A stretch of DNA of 64,000 nucleotides from Solirubrobacter sp035555675 (GTDB taxonomy: Bacteria; Actinomycetota; Thermoleophilia; Solirubrobacterales; Solirubrobacteraceae). Positions 7,705-17,100 of this stretch are shown piece by piece. Under the pieces are notes generated by a model. That model was not told the DNA's origin. It saw only the letters and a program-made list of their open reading frames with translations, and did no database searches. The DNA lies in contig DATMGH010000060.1 of assembly GCA_035555675.1 (NCBI GenBank), positions 1 through 64,000 on the forward strand. Reading direction: 5' to 3'. Each line of letters starts with the position of its first letter. Within the stretch, counting starts at the first letter, position 1. Position numbers and translations under genes: made by a program.

Positions 7705-8924
7705 GCCACGAGGCGCGCGCCCTCACCCGGCTCGTCGCGGACGAGCTCGCCGCGGTGCCGGCGGGGATCGGCGATGTCCATTCCGCGATCGCGGGACGGG
7801 TGTTCGGCGCCCTCGGCGCTTCGGCGGCGCCGGTGCGCGCGGTGCACGACGGCGTCACGCGGGTCGCGTACGCGAGCGTCGGCGTCGGCCTGTGGATGGG
7901 TGCGAGCGCCGCGGGCGCGGCGTGGCGCGTCGCCGCCGCGCGCCGCGCGGCCGCGCCGACTCGCCCGGCCGCCACGTCACCCCTCGCCGCCACGCCTCGC
8001 CCCGCCGCCACGTCACCCTCTGCCCCCGCGTCTCACCCGGCCGCGGCCACGCCTCGCGCCGCCCCCACTCCCCTCTCGGACACGCCGCGCGGCGCGGTCT
8101 TCCTCGCCGCGCTCAACGCGCTCGTCGGCGACCGGCTCGCCGCCGAGGGGAACCCGCTCGCGCTCGAGACGGGCGTGCGGCGCGTCGCCGGGCCCGTCGG
8201 CCCGCACGTGGTCGTGTTCCTGCACGGGCTCGGGGAGACCGAGTACGCGTGGGGGCGGTCGGGCTACGCCGCGCAGCTCGCCGGCGCCACGTCCGTCTTC
8301 GTCCGCTACAACAGCGGCCGCCACGTGTCCGAGAACGGCGCGGCGCTGGCGGTGCTGCTCGACGAGCTCGTGCGCGACTGGCCGGTCCCGGTCGAGCGGA
8401 TCTCGCTCGTCGGGCACTCGATGGGCGGCCTGGTCGCGCTCAGCGCGTGCCACGCGGGCGGCGAGTGGACACGCCGCGTCAAGCACGTCGTCACGCTCGG
8501 GACGCCGCACGCCGGCGCGCCGCTCGAGCAGGGCGTGCACGCGCTCAGCGCCGCGCTGCACGCACTGCCGGAGACGCGGCCGTTCGCGCGCTTCCTGCGC
8601 CGCCGCAGCGCGGGCATCCGCGACCTGCGCCACGGGGCGCTGGTCGACGCCGACTGGCACGGCCAGGACCCGGACGCGCTCCGCGCCCGCGCGCTCGCCG
8701 AGGTCCCGCCGCTCCCGGGCGTCACCTACTGCTTCGTCGCCGCGACCGTGACGCGCTCGCCGACGCATCCCCTCGGGCGGCTGGTCGGTGACCTGCTCGT
8801 GCTCGCCCCCAGCGCGTCAGGCCGGGTCGCGTTCCACGACGGGCTCGAGCTCGGCGCCGCGCACCATCTGGCGCTGCTCGATCACCCCGCGGTCGCCGAG
8901 CGGCTGCGGGCGTGGCTGGCCTGA
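7701..8924 (+). CDS. Alpha/beta-hydrolase (PGAP1/lipase-like) with a low-complexity insert
   Basis: A 407-residue hydrolase. The oxyanion segment VVVFLHGLGETEYAWGR and nucleophile elbow LVGHSMGGL (Ser240) are typical of esterases and lipases; the His is likely in AAHHLALLDHPAV near the C-terminus. Residues about 30-70 form an N-terminal helical region with a hydrophobic stretch (VGLWMGASAAGAAW). Residues about 75-120 are an Ala/Pro/Thr-rich linker encoded by imperfect short repeats (PAATSP, PAAATP). ATG 7701 overlaps the thioesterase stop by 4 nt. The 3' end overlaps the convergent DUF559 gene by 43 bp. No signal peptide is clear. The lipid or ester substrate is unknown. Confidence 0.85.
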   Translation: MSHEARALTRLVADELAAVPAGIGDVHSAIAGRVFGALGASAAPVRAVHDGVTRVAYASVGVGLWMGASAAGAAWRVAAARRAAAPTRPAATSPLAATPRPAATSPSAPASHPAAATPRAAPTPLSDTPRGAVFLAALNALVGDRLAAEGNPLALETGVRRVAGPVGPHVVVFLHGLGETEYAWGRSGYAAQLAGATSVFVRYNSGRHVSENGAALAVLLDELVRDWPVPVERISLVGHSMGGLVALSACHAGGEWTRRVKHVVTLGTPHAGAPLEQGVHALSAALHALPETRPFARFLRRRSAGIRDLRHGALVDADWHGQDPDALRARALAEVPPLPGVTYCFVAATVTRSPTHPLGRLVGDLLVLAPSASGRVAFHDGLELGAAHHLALLDHPAVAERLRAWLA

Positions 8925-9817
8925 ACCGCCCGCGCGACGCCGTCCGCGCCGTACCGGAGGTCACGGTCGGTGAACCGCAGGACCGTGTAGCCCGCGGCGC
9001 GCAGCACGGCGTCCTTGCGCGCGTCGTCGCGCCGCGCCGCCGGGCGCCGGTGGCCCGGCCCGTCGACCTCCACCGCCAGCCGCCGGTCCGGCCAGAGGAA
9101 GTCGACTTCGAGGTCGAGCACGATCGAGTTCACGCGCGGCTCCGGGAGCGGCGCGGGCAGCAGCGCCAGGAACGCGTCCTCCAGATCGCTGCGCGTGCCG
9201 GGGCAGCCGGCGAGGTGGAGCTCCAGCGCCCGTGCGACCACCGTGACGCCGCGCCGGCTCGTCGCCCGCGCGAGCACCGCCCGCGTCGCGGCGAGATTGA
9301 AGCGCTTGCGGAACGCCGCCTCGTGGATCGCGTGCGCGACCTGGTGCGGCGTGCTCACGTCCCCGAGGTCGACGATCGTGCGCGCGACGGTCGTCACGGG
9401 GATGCCGCGGTGAACGAGCACGTCGGACGGGATCAGCGACCCTGACGCGTGCGCCCGAATCGCGCCCTGGCGCCGTCGCCCGCACGGCACCACGACCTCC
9501 GGGAACGGCACGCGCCGGCGCGTGATCCGCCACAGCTCGCCCGCCGCGCGCCGGCTCAACCCGGCGCCGACGCCGGACGCGAGCACGGCCGCCAGCCACG
9601 TTCCCTCGCGCGAGAGCCCGGCGTGCCCGACCGCGTACACGCCCCGGTACACGCGGTGCAACCGCCCAGCGCGCACGCGCCGCGCCACCACGCGCCGATC
9701 GAGTCCGAGCGCGGCCAGTTGCGCGAGCGACACGATCCCGTGCTGCCGCGCCGCGAGCCGCGCGATCGCCGCATCGGGCGACGTTTGTCTCGCTCGGTGG
9801 GGCGTTTCGTCGCGCAC
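8882..9817 (-). CDS. AbiEi-type winged helix plus DUF559 (Vsr-like nuclease fold) protein
   Basis: A 311-residue protein of a family common in actinobacteria. Residues about 15-70 resemble the AbiEi antitoxin N-terminal winged helix (ARQHGIVSLAQLAALGLD, then RVYRGVYAVGH). The C-terminal part (about 225-300) is a DUF559 restriction-endonuclease-like fold: LDLEVDFLWPDRRLAVEVDG, then RDDARKDAVLRAAGYTVLRF. The Asp and Glu-x-Asp there would be the metal ligands. Start is GTG 9817. No AbiEii toxin or restriction-modification partner lies next to it: downstream is the convergent hydrolase (43-bp overlap), upstream the flavin monooxygenase. Defence or DNA repair is suspected from the folds, but function is unproven for the family. 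Confidence 0.8.
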   Translation of the reverse strand: MRDETPHRARQTSPDAAIARLAARQHGIVSLAQLAALGLDRRVVARRVRAGRLHRVYRGVYAVGHAGLSREGTWLAAVLASGVGAGLSRRAAGELWRITRRRVPFPEVVVPCGRRRQGAIRAHASGSLIPSDVLVHRGIPVTTVARTIVDLGDVSTPHQVAHAIHEAAFRKRFNLAATRAVLARATSRRGVTVVARALELHLAGCPGTRSDLEDAFLALLPAPLPEPRVNSIVLDLEVDFLWPDRRLAVEVDGPGHRRPAARRDDARKDAVLRAAGYTVLRFTDRDLRYGADGVARAVQASHARSRSATAG

Positions 9818-9842
9818 TCCCGGAGGATCGCGGGGAGCGCCG

Positions 9843-11096
9843 TTACAGATCTACACGCAAACGTTCCAATTCCGTCTCAACATCGTGCCCGTACAGCCAC
9901 GCGTTGTGGCCGAGCGGGTCCTGGGACGCGAGCGCGGCGTCGCGCGCGACCTGCTCGGGACCGTCCGGCATGTGGTGGTGCTCGCGGCGCTCGCCGCTCA
10001 TGCGCTGCACGCGGGTCGCGCGCGGGGCGCGGATCGCCTCGTAGCGGCGCAGCGCGGCCTCGACGTCCACCGCGCCCGCGAGGCACTGTGCGAGCACGGC
10101 CGCGTCCTCGATCGCCTGCCCGGCGCCCTGGGCGAAGAACGGGAGCATCGGGTGCGCGGCGTCGCCGAGCAGCGCGACGCGGCCGGCCGCCCAGCGCGTG
10201 ATCGGCTCGCGGGCGTAGAACGCGTAGCGGCGGGTCTCGCGCGCGGCCTCGATCAGCGCGAGCACGCGCGCGTCCCAGCCCGCGTACTCGGCTCGGAAGT
10301 CCTCGACGCGGCCGGGCGCGGTCCACGACTCCTCGCGCCAGTCGCCGGCCGGGTTCGCGGTGACGAGGTTGACGCGCCGCCCACCGGAGACCGGGTAGTG
10401 GACGAAGTGGCGCCGCGGCCCGAGCCAGATCGAGCAGACCGGCCGGCGGGCGAAGTCCGGCGCCTCGGCCGCGGGGACGAGCGCGCGGTACGCGGCCAGC
10501 CCGGTGAACGCGGGCGCCTCGTCGCCGTGCACGAGCGAGCGCAGGACCGAGTGGATCCCATCCGCGCCGACGACCGCGTCGAACGGCGCGGAGAGGCCGC
10601 CGTGGGCGAAGCGGAGCCGCACGGGGCCGCGCCGAGGGTCGCGGGCGGCGGGCGGCGCGGACGCCGGGCGCGGCGCCGCGGCGGACGCGGCAGGGGCGGG
10701 CTCGACGCCGACGACGCGGGCGCCCGTCACGATCACGCCCGGTGGGATCGCGTCGGCGAGCACGGACAACAGGTCCGCGCGGTGGATCGCCAGGTACGGC
10801 GCGCCGTAGCGCGCCTCGCCCGCCGCGCCGAACGCCTGGGAGAACAGCACGCGCCCGTCCTCCCAGCGCCGGAACTCCCACGGCACCTCGAACGGCACGC
10901 CGACGTGCCGCAGCTCGCGCGCCAGCCCGAGCCGGGCCAGCAGCCGGAACGCGTTCGGCGCGATCTGGACCCCCGCGCCGATCTCCTCCAGCGCGAGCTG
11001 CCGCTCGTACACGCGCACGTCACGCACGCCCGCCCGCTGCAGGAACAGCGCGGCCGCCAGGCCGCCGAGCCCACCACCGGCGATCGCGACACGCAT
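9843..11096 (-). CDS. FAD-dependent aromatic-ring monooxygenase (salicylate hydroxylase-like)
   Basis: A 417-residue group A flavoprotein hydroxylase. It has the Rossmann motif MRVAIAGGGLGGLAAALFL at residues 1-19, the conserved ADGIHSVLR around residue 185 (the DG motif), and the second FAD motif GRVALLGDAAHPMLPFFAQG near residue 300. These place it with salicylate and 3-hydroxybenzoate 6-hydroxylases, which add a hydroxyl group to phenolic acids using NAD(P)H and oxygen. I choose ATG 11096 over TTG 11105 because TAGCGT lies 8 nt upstream of the ATG. A proline/alanine-rich loop at about 140-160 is an insertion. No ring-cleavage genes are nearby, so the pathway is unclear. Confidence 0.88.
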   Translation of the reverse strand: MRVAIAGGGLGGLAAALFLQRAGVRDVRVYERQLALEEIGAGVQIAPNAFRLLARLGLARELRHVGVPFEVPWEFRRWEDGRVLFSQAFGAAGEARYGAPYLAIHRADLLSVLADAIPPGVIVTGARVVGVEPAPAASAAAPRPASAPPAARDPRRGPVRLRFAHGGLSAPFDAVVGADGIHSVLRSLVHGDEAPAFTGLAAYRALVPAAEAPDFARRPVCSIWLGPRRHFVHYPVSGGRRVNLVTANPAGDWREESWTAPGRVEDFRAEYAGWDARVLALIEAARETRRYAFYAREPITRWAAGRVALLGDAAHPMLPFFAQGAGQAIEDAAVLAQCLAGAVDVEAALRRYEAIRAPRATRVQRMSGERREHHHMPDGPEQVARDAALASQDPLGHNAWLYGHDVETELERLRVDL

Positions 11097-11110
11097 CCTG
11101 GACAACGCTA

Positions 11111-11142
11111 CCCGCCCGGCCGCCGTACGACGACCGGGCGGG
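11111..11142. terminator. Hairpin 3' of the giant secreted-protein gene
   Basis: CCCGCCCGG (11111-11119) pairs perfectly with CCGGGCGGG (11134-11142) around a 14-nt loop. It lies 16 bp after the stop of the giant gene and just upstream of the TAGCGT box (11105-11110) of the flavin monooxygenase. There is no T-tract, so termination is inferred from position and stem strength. Confidence 0.5.
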
Positions 11143-11157
11143 AATGCGCCGCCACGC

Positions 11158-14100
11158 CTACGGCGTCGTCGCCGAGAGCGTGAACACGACCGTCTTCCCG
11201 TAGCCGCCCACGAGCAGCGACTCGGTCGCCGCGATCGACTGCTTGAAGCCGATCGTCACCGCGTGCGTGCTGACCGGCGCCGGGAACGGCAGCAGGCTCA
11301 GCCGCGCGGTCGGGCTCGACGGCAGCGGCGCGAACGTCGTGTCCGGATGCGCCTCGTCGGTCGCCCGCACCTGCAGCGGCGACGCCAGCGACGCCGTGCC
11401 GTTGACCAGGTGGCCGGTCGCGGCCGCGCTCGGATCGCGCACGGTCAGCTCGGCGGCGGTCGCGGACGACGTCACCGTCGCCGCCAGCGACGCGGTGTAG
11501 TCGCGCGTGACCCCCGGCGCGAACGCGCCGAAGTTCGCCGAGCCGGCGATGTCGAGCCCGAGCACGCCGGGCACGACCCCGCCGACGCCGATGTCGACGC
11601 TGCCCGAGCCGGCCGGCATCACGAGCACGGTCAGCGACGCCGACCCGCTGGCACCGTGCCCGTCGGACACCGTCACCTTCGCCGTGTACATGCCGACCTC
11701 GGTGTACGCGTGCAGCGCGTCCTTGGTGGTCGCGGTGCCGCCGTCGCCGAAGTCCCACTTGTACGTCAGCGGGTCGCCGTCCGCGTCCTCCGCCACCGCC
11801 ATGAACGCCACCGGGTCGCCCGGCGTGACGTCACCGGACGGGTTGCGCGACGCGGTCACGGTCGGCGCGTGGTTGCCGGACTCGACGATCCCGCACGCCG
11901 CGTCCTCGGCCGCACCGGCCGCGACCTCGATGCCGCCCAGCAGGTGCGTCAGGAACGGCGCCTCCGCGAACGACGCCTGCGTGTGCCCCATGCCCGTGTA
12001 CCACGAGCGGCCGCCGTCGTAGCGCTGGCACCACGAGATCGGATGGTCGTCGTCGGTCGCGTTGCCGTCGTCCTCGCCGTAGGTCGACTCGTCGACCGTG
12101 GCCAGCACGTGCACCCCGCCCGTGCGCGGCGAGTAGTCGTCACCGCCGCCGCCCACGACCGCGTTCTCGTCCGGGCGCTGGTAGTTGTACCACTCGTCCA
12201 CGCGCTCCCACGGGTTCGGCAGACCCACGGTCGAGTGGTGCTGGGCGTCGTCGATCCGCACCGTCGCGGTCGGCGTCCCGGCCGGGTGGTTGCGGAAGTA
12301 CGCCCCGACCAGCTTGCCGTACCACGTCCACGTGTACTCGGTGTCGGCCGCCGCGTGGACGCCCACGTAGCCGCCGCCACCGCGGATGTAGCGCTCGAAC
12401 GCCGCCTGCTGGGTGTCGTTGAGCGGGTCGCCCGTGGTCGAGAGCCAGATCACCGCGTCGTAGTGCGCGAGCGCGTCGTCGCGGAACAGCGCGGCGTCCT
12501 CGGACGCGTCGACCTGGAACTGGTGCTGCGTCCCGAGCTGCTTGATCGCGGCGATGCCGGCCGGGATCGAGTCGTGCCGGAAGCCCGTCGTCTTGGAGAA
12601 GACGAGCACGCGGAACCGCGCGTTCGGATCGTCCGCCCCGAGCACGCTCACCGGCACCGTGCGCGAGACCTCGTCCTTCCCGTCGGACACCGTCACCCGG
12701 GCGGTGTAGCTGCCCGCGGCCGTGTAGGTGTGCGAGGGCGCCGCCGCGCTCGAGGTCCCGTCGTCGCCGAAGTCCCAGCTGTAGGTCAGCTCGTCGTCGT
12801 CCGCGTCGGACGCGGTGACGCTGAACTGCACCGGCAGCGGCGCGAAACCGGTGGCCGGCGTCGCGCCGACCGCCGAGATCGCCGGCGCGTGGTTGGTCTC
12901 GTCCGGCGGGCAGCCGGTCGAGCCGTTGACCTTGAAGTACTCGAAGCCGACGACCCGATCGGCGATCTGCACGCCGAGCGTGAACAGGCCGAACGCCGCG
13001 TTGGTCTGCGTGTTCGTGACCGGCGCCGACAGCGCCGTCCAGGTCGACCCGTCGAACGAGTACTCGCCGGCGTACGACGTGCCGGTCTTGGTCAGCCGCA
13101 GCCACACGTCGGTGACCGTGGCCGGCAGGCCGGACGTCACCTGCGGCTGCGGCTCCTGGATCGCGCCGTTCTGCTCGGAGCGCAGCTCGATCCGGTTGAA
13201 CTTCGGGTTGTCGACGTCGGAGATCGCGTCGAGCTTGACGTAGTTGTCGTCGTCGGTGCGGACCAGGATGCCGCCCTGGGCGTAGCCGCCGTTGAGCTGC
13301 GTCACGTCGACCTTGGTCTCGAGCACGTAGTCCTCGGACCCCACGTGATCGGCCGTCTGCAACAGGAAGTTGCGGGTGCCGGCCGGGTCGCTGTCGGTGT
13401 AGATGTCACCGAGGACGGTGGTGACCTGCAGCTTGCCGTCCTGCACCTTGACCTTGGTGTCGTCGGGCCGCACGATCGCGTTCCACTTCGACGCGTCCAG
13501 CGAGGCCCCGTCGAACTCGTCGCCCGGGCCGGAGCACTGGTCGCAGCGCGGCGGGTCCTGCCCGTCGAGCCAGAAGTAGTCGAACGACACCGCGTCGCCG
13601 ACGCCCGCCGCCTGCGGCCCGAACGCGAACAGCCCGAACGCCGGCGCGCTCATCGCGTTCGGCACCGCCGCCATGTCGGTCCAGGTGGTCCCGTCGAAGG
13701 ACAGCTGGCCCGCGTAGGACGTGCCGGTCTTGGTCAGCCGCAGCCAGATGTCCTTCGTGCCCGCGGGCACGTCGACGTTGTTCTGCGGATCCTGGATCGC
13801 GCCGCCAACCTCCGAGCGCAGCTCGATCCGGTTGACCGCCTGGTTGCCGACGTCGGAGATCGCGTCGAGCTTGACGTAGTTGTCGCCGTCCACGTACGCG
13901 ATCAGGCCGCCCTGCGCGTAGCCGTCGGAGAGCGTGCCCGACAGCTTGGTCTCGATCGTCCAGTCCGCACCCGCGTGGTCGGCGGACTGCAGGATGAAGT
14001 TGTTCGGCGGCGGGTCGGTGTCACCCGTGTAGATGTCGCCGAGCTCCGTGGTGATGGTCAGGTTGCCGCCGGCGACCTGGTAGGCCGCCGGGTTGTCGCG

Positions 14101-17100
14101 CACGATCGCGTTCCAGCGCGTCTTGTCCAGCGAGCCGCCGTCGAACTCGTCGTCGTAGCTCGGGCCGGACGGCGCGGCCGGCCCTTCCAGCCGGAACCAG
14201 TCGAAGTCCGCGACCGGCGCAGTGGCCGCCGCGTTGCTGAACGCGAACATGCCGATCCGCGCGCCCGCGGGCAGCGGCGCCGGGCGGCCGACCGGCGTCC
14301 ACGTGGACCCGTCGGTCGAGTACGCGCCGGTGATGGTCGTGCCGTCGGAGGCGATCCGCAGGTAGTAGTCGCGCGGGAAGTCCGCCGGCACGTTCGCGGT
14401 CGAGTCCGCCGCGTCGTTGCGCGGCGTCCCGGCCGTCTCGAGGATGAACTCGAACTTCTCCCCGCCGGTCTCGTCGACCGCGAGCCGCCCGAGCTTGACG
14501 AAGTTGTCGTCGTCGGCGTACGCGATCAGCCCGGCCTGGTGGTAGGTGGCGTTGCCCTCGAAGCCGACCTTGGTGGTCGCCGTCCAGGCCCCGTTCGGCG
14601 CCGCGCGCAGGACGAGGTTCTTGGCCGTGTTGACGTCGCCGTATACGTCGCCCTGCTGCGCCGGGACGTGCAGCGCGCCGCCGGAGACGGTCAGCGCCTG
14701 GTCGCGGCGCACGACCTCCCAGGGCGGCGTCGCGACGTCGGTGCCGTTGAACTCGTCGAGGATCGCGCTGGTCGCCGCGCCCTCGTCCGGGTCGAACCGG
14801 ATCCAGTCGAAGTACGCCATCGGCTTGCTCGGCGCGGTGTCCGACAGCGCGACCGGGCCGATCTGCGGGTTGACGAACGTGCTCAGCGGCGCCGGCTGGC
14901 CGACGGGCGTGAACGTGTCGCCGTCGAACGAGTAGGCCGCGGTCAGGTTCGTCCCGTCCGAGTGGATCCGGACGTAGTAGGACAGCGGGGCGTCCGCGGG
15001 CAGTGCGCCGCTGTTGTCGGCGGCGCCGTTGCGCGGGTTGCCGGCGGCCTCATAGATGAACTCGAACTGGCGGTTGCCGCCGGCCGAGATCATGTGCACC
15101 GACGCCCAGTTGTCGTCGTCGGAGTACACGCGCAGGCCCGCCTGCTGGTAGTTCTCGTCGAGCGCCTCGGCCTGGACCTTGGCGGTCACGGTCCACTCGC
15201 CGGACGGGACCGGCTGGGTGATGATGTTCCCGGCGCTCGTGCCGGCCTGGTAGAGCGAGCCGTTGTCGATCGGCACCTCCAGGCGCCCGTTGCGGACCTG
15301 GAAGTTGTCGAAGCTGCGCCGGACCGTCCAGCGCTGCAGGTCGAGTGCGCTGCCATCGAACTCGTCCGAGCGCGCGTTGTGCGGGCACTGGCTGGGCGCG
15401 CCGGTGACGCGCACGCCGACCGTCGCGGACGCCTTGATGCCGGCCGCGTCGGTCACGGTCACCTTGGCCGTGTACGTGCCCGGGTTGGTGTACGTGTACG
15501 TCGGGTCCTCGTCGGTCGACGTGTCGGTCGTCGTGCCGGCGACGCCGAAGTCCCACGCGTACGTGAGCGCTTCGCCCTCAGGATCGGTCGCGGTCGCGTC
15601 GAACTTCACGGTCAGCGGCGCCTGGCCGGTCTCCGGCGTGGCGGTCGCGGACACCTCGGGCGGAGCGGAGATCGCCGCGCCCTTGCCGTGGACCTGGAAC
15701 CAGTTGAGGTTCATCAGCCCGTCGCCGCTGGTCGCGTTCGTGAACACGACGTAGAGGCGGTGCGTGCCGGAGGGCGGGTTCGCCAGCGTGGTGGAGACCG
15801 TCTTCCAGGTCTGCCAGGCGCCGGTCGGGGTGACGTCGACCGACGCGAACGTCGGCGCGGTCGGCTCGTCCAGGCGCAGCTCGATCTTGCCGCCCACGCC
15901 CGCCGAGGCGACGCGGAAGTCGATCGAGCCGATGTCCTGGAAGTTCATCCGGTCGAAGTACACGTAGTCGCCGTTCTCGATGAACCCGACGTTGTTGCCG
16001 CCGCCGGCGTCGGCCGTGGCCTCCTTCTGCACGCCGGGATCGCCGGTCGCGGTCGAGCCGGGCACGCGGCCGGTGCCGGTGAAGTGCTCGGCGCGCTTGC
16101 GGCGCGTGTGCAGGACGGCGTCGTCCAGGCCCGTCAGCGCCTGGGCGGAGCCGCCGCCCTTGTCGGTGTAGGTGGCGACGATCGACGTGAAGATGTTCAT
16201 GCTCGCGTCGTGGCCCGAGTCCGAGAGGGTCTCGAACGTGCCCTCGCAGCCCTGCTTGGCGCCGAGGCCGTGCGCGTGCTCGTCGTGGCCGAGCTGGATG
16301 CTCAGCGTGACGTTCTGGCAGTCGATCGTCCCGTCCTCGGGGTCGGTGACGGTGATCCGGTACGGGACCTTGTCGCCGAAGTCGGCGAACTGGCCGTCGT
16401 GCGGGAGCTCGAGCTTGACCGTCGGGCGCGTGTTGCCGGCGACGACCAAGAGCGAGTCCGTGCCGGTCATCCCGTCCTGGTCGGTGACGGTCAGCAGCAC
16501 GCGGAAGTTGCCCGCGGTCGTGTAGGTGTGCGACGGGTTGGGCTCGGTCGAGTCGGTCGTGCCGTCGCCGTCGAAGTCCCAGGCGTAGGTGAGCGACGTG
16601 CCCTCGGGGTCGACCGACCCGGCGCTGGAGAACTGCACCGCCAGCGGCGTCGGGCCGTCCGTCTTGTCGGCGGACGCGTGCGCGATCGGCCGCCGCGCGC
16701 CCTTGACGTAGTCGATCTTGTAGATCCCCGAGTCGAGGTTGTTGCCGTTGAAGCCGGTGCCCCAGTCGATCACGTAGAGCGAGCCGTCAGGCCCGAACTC
16801 CATCTCGTGCGGGCGGTGGAACGTGGTCATCCACGGCGTCGCCGCCACGTTGGTCGCCGCGGTCGTGTCGGCGTTGAGCGTCGCGGTCTTGATCCAGCCG
16901 TTGTTCCACTCGCCGATGAACCACTGCTTGTCATAGAACGGCGGGAACTTGGTGTCGGACTGCAGGTCCGGGTCGTAGCGGTAGCGCGGGCCGCCGGTCG
17001 GGGCGCCGCCGCCGCCCAGCGCCGGGAAGCGCGGGTCGGTCTCCGAGTAGCCCATCCACATCGTGGCGGGCTTGGCCGGCGGGAGGTTCGTCAGGCCCGT

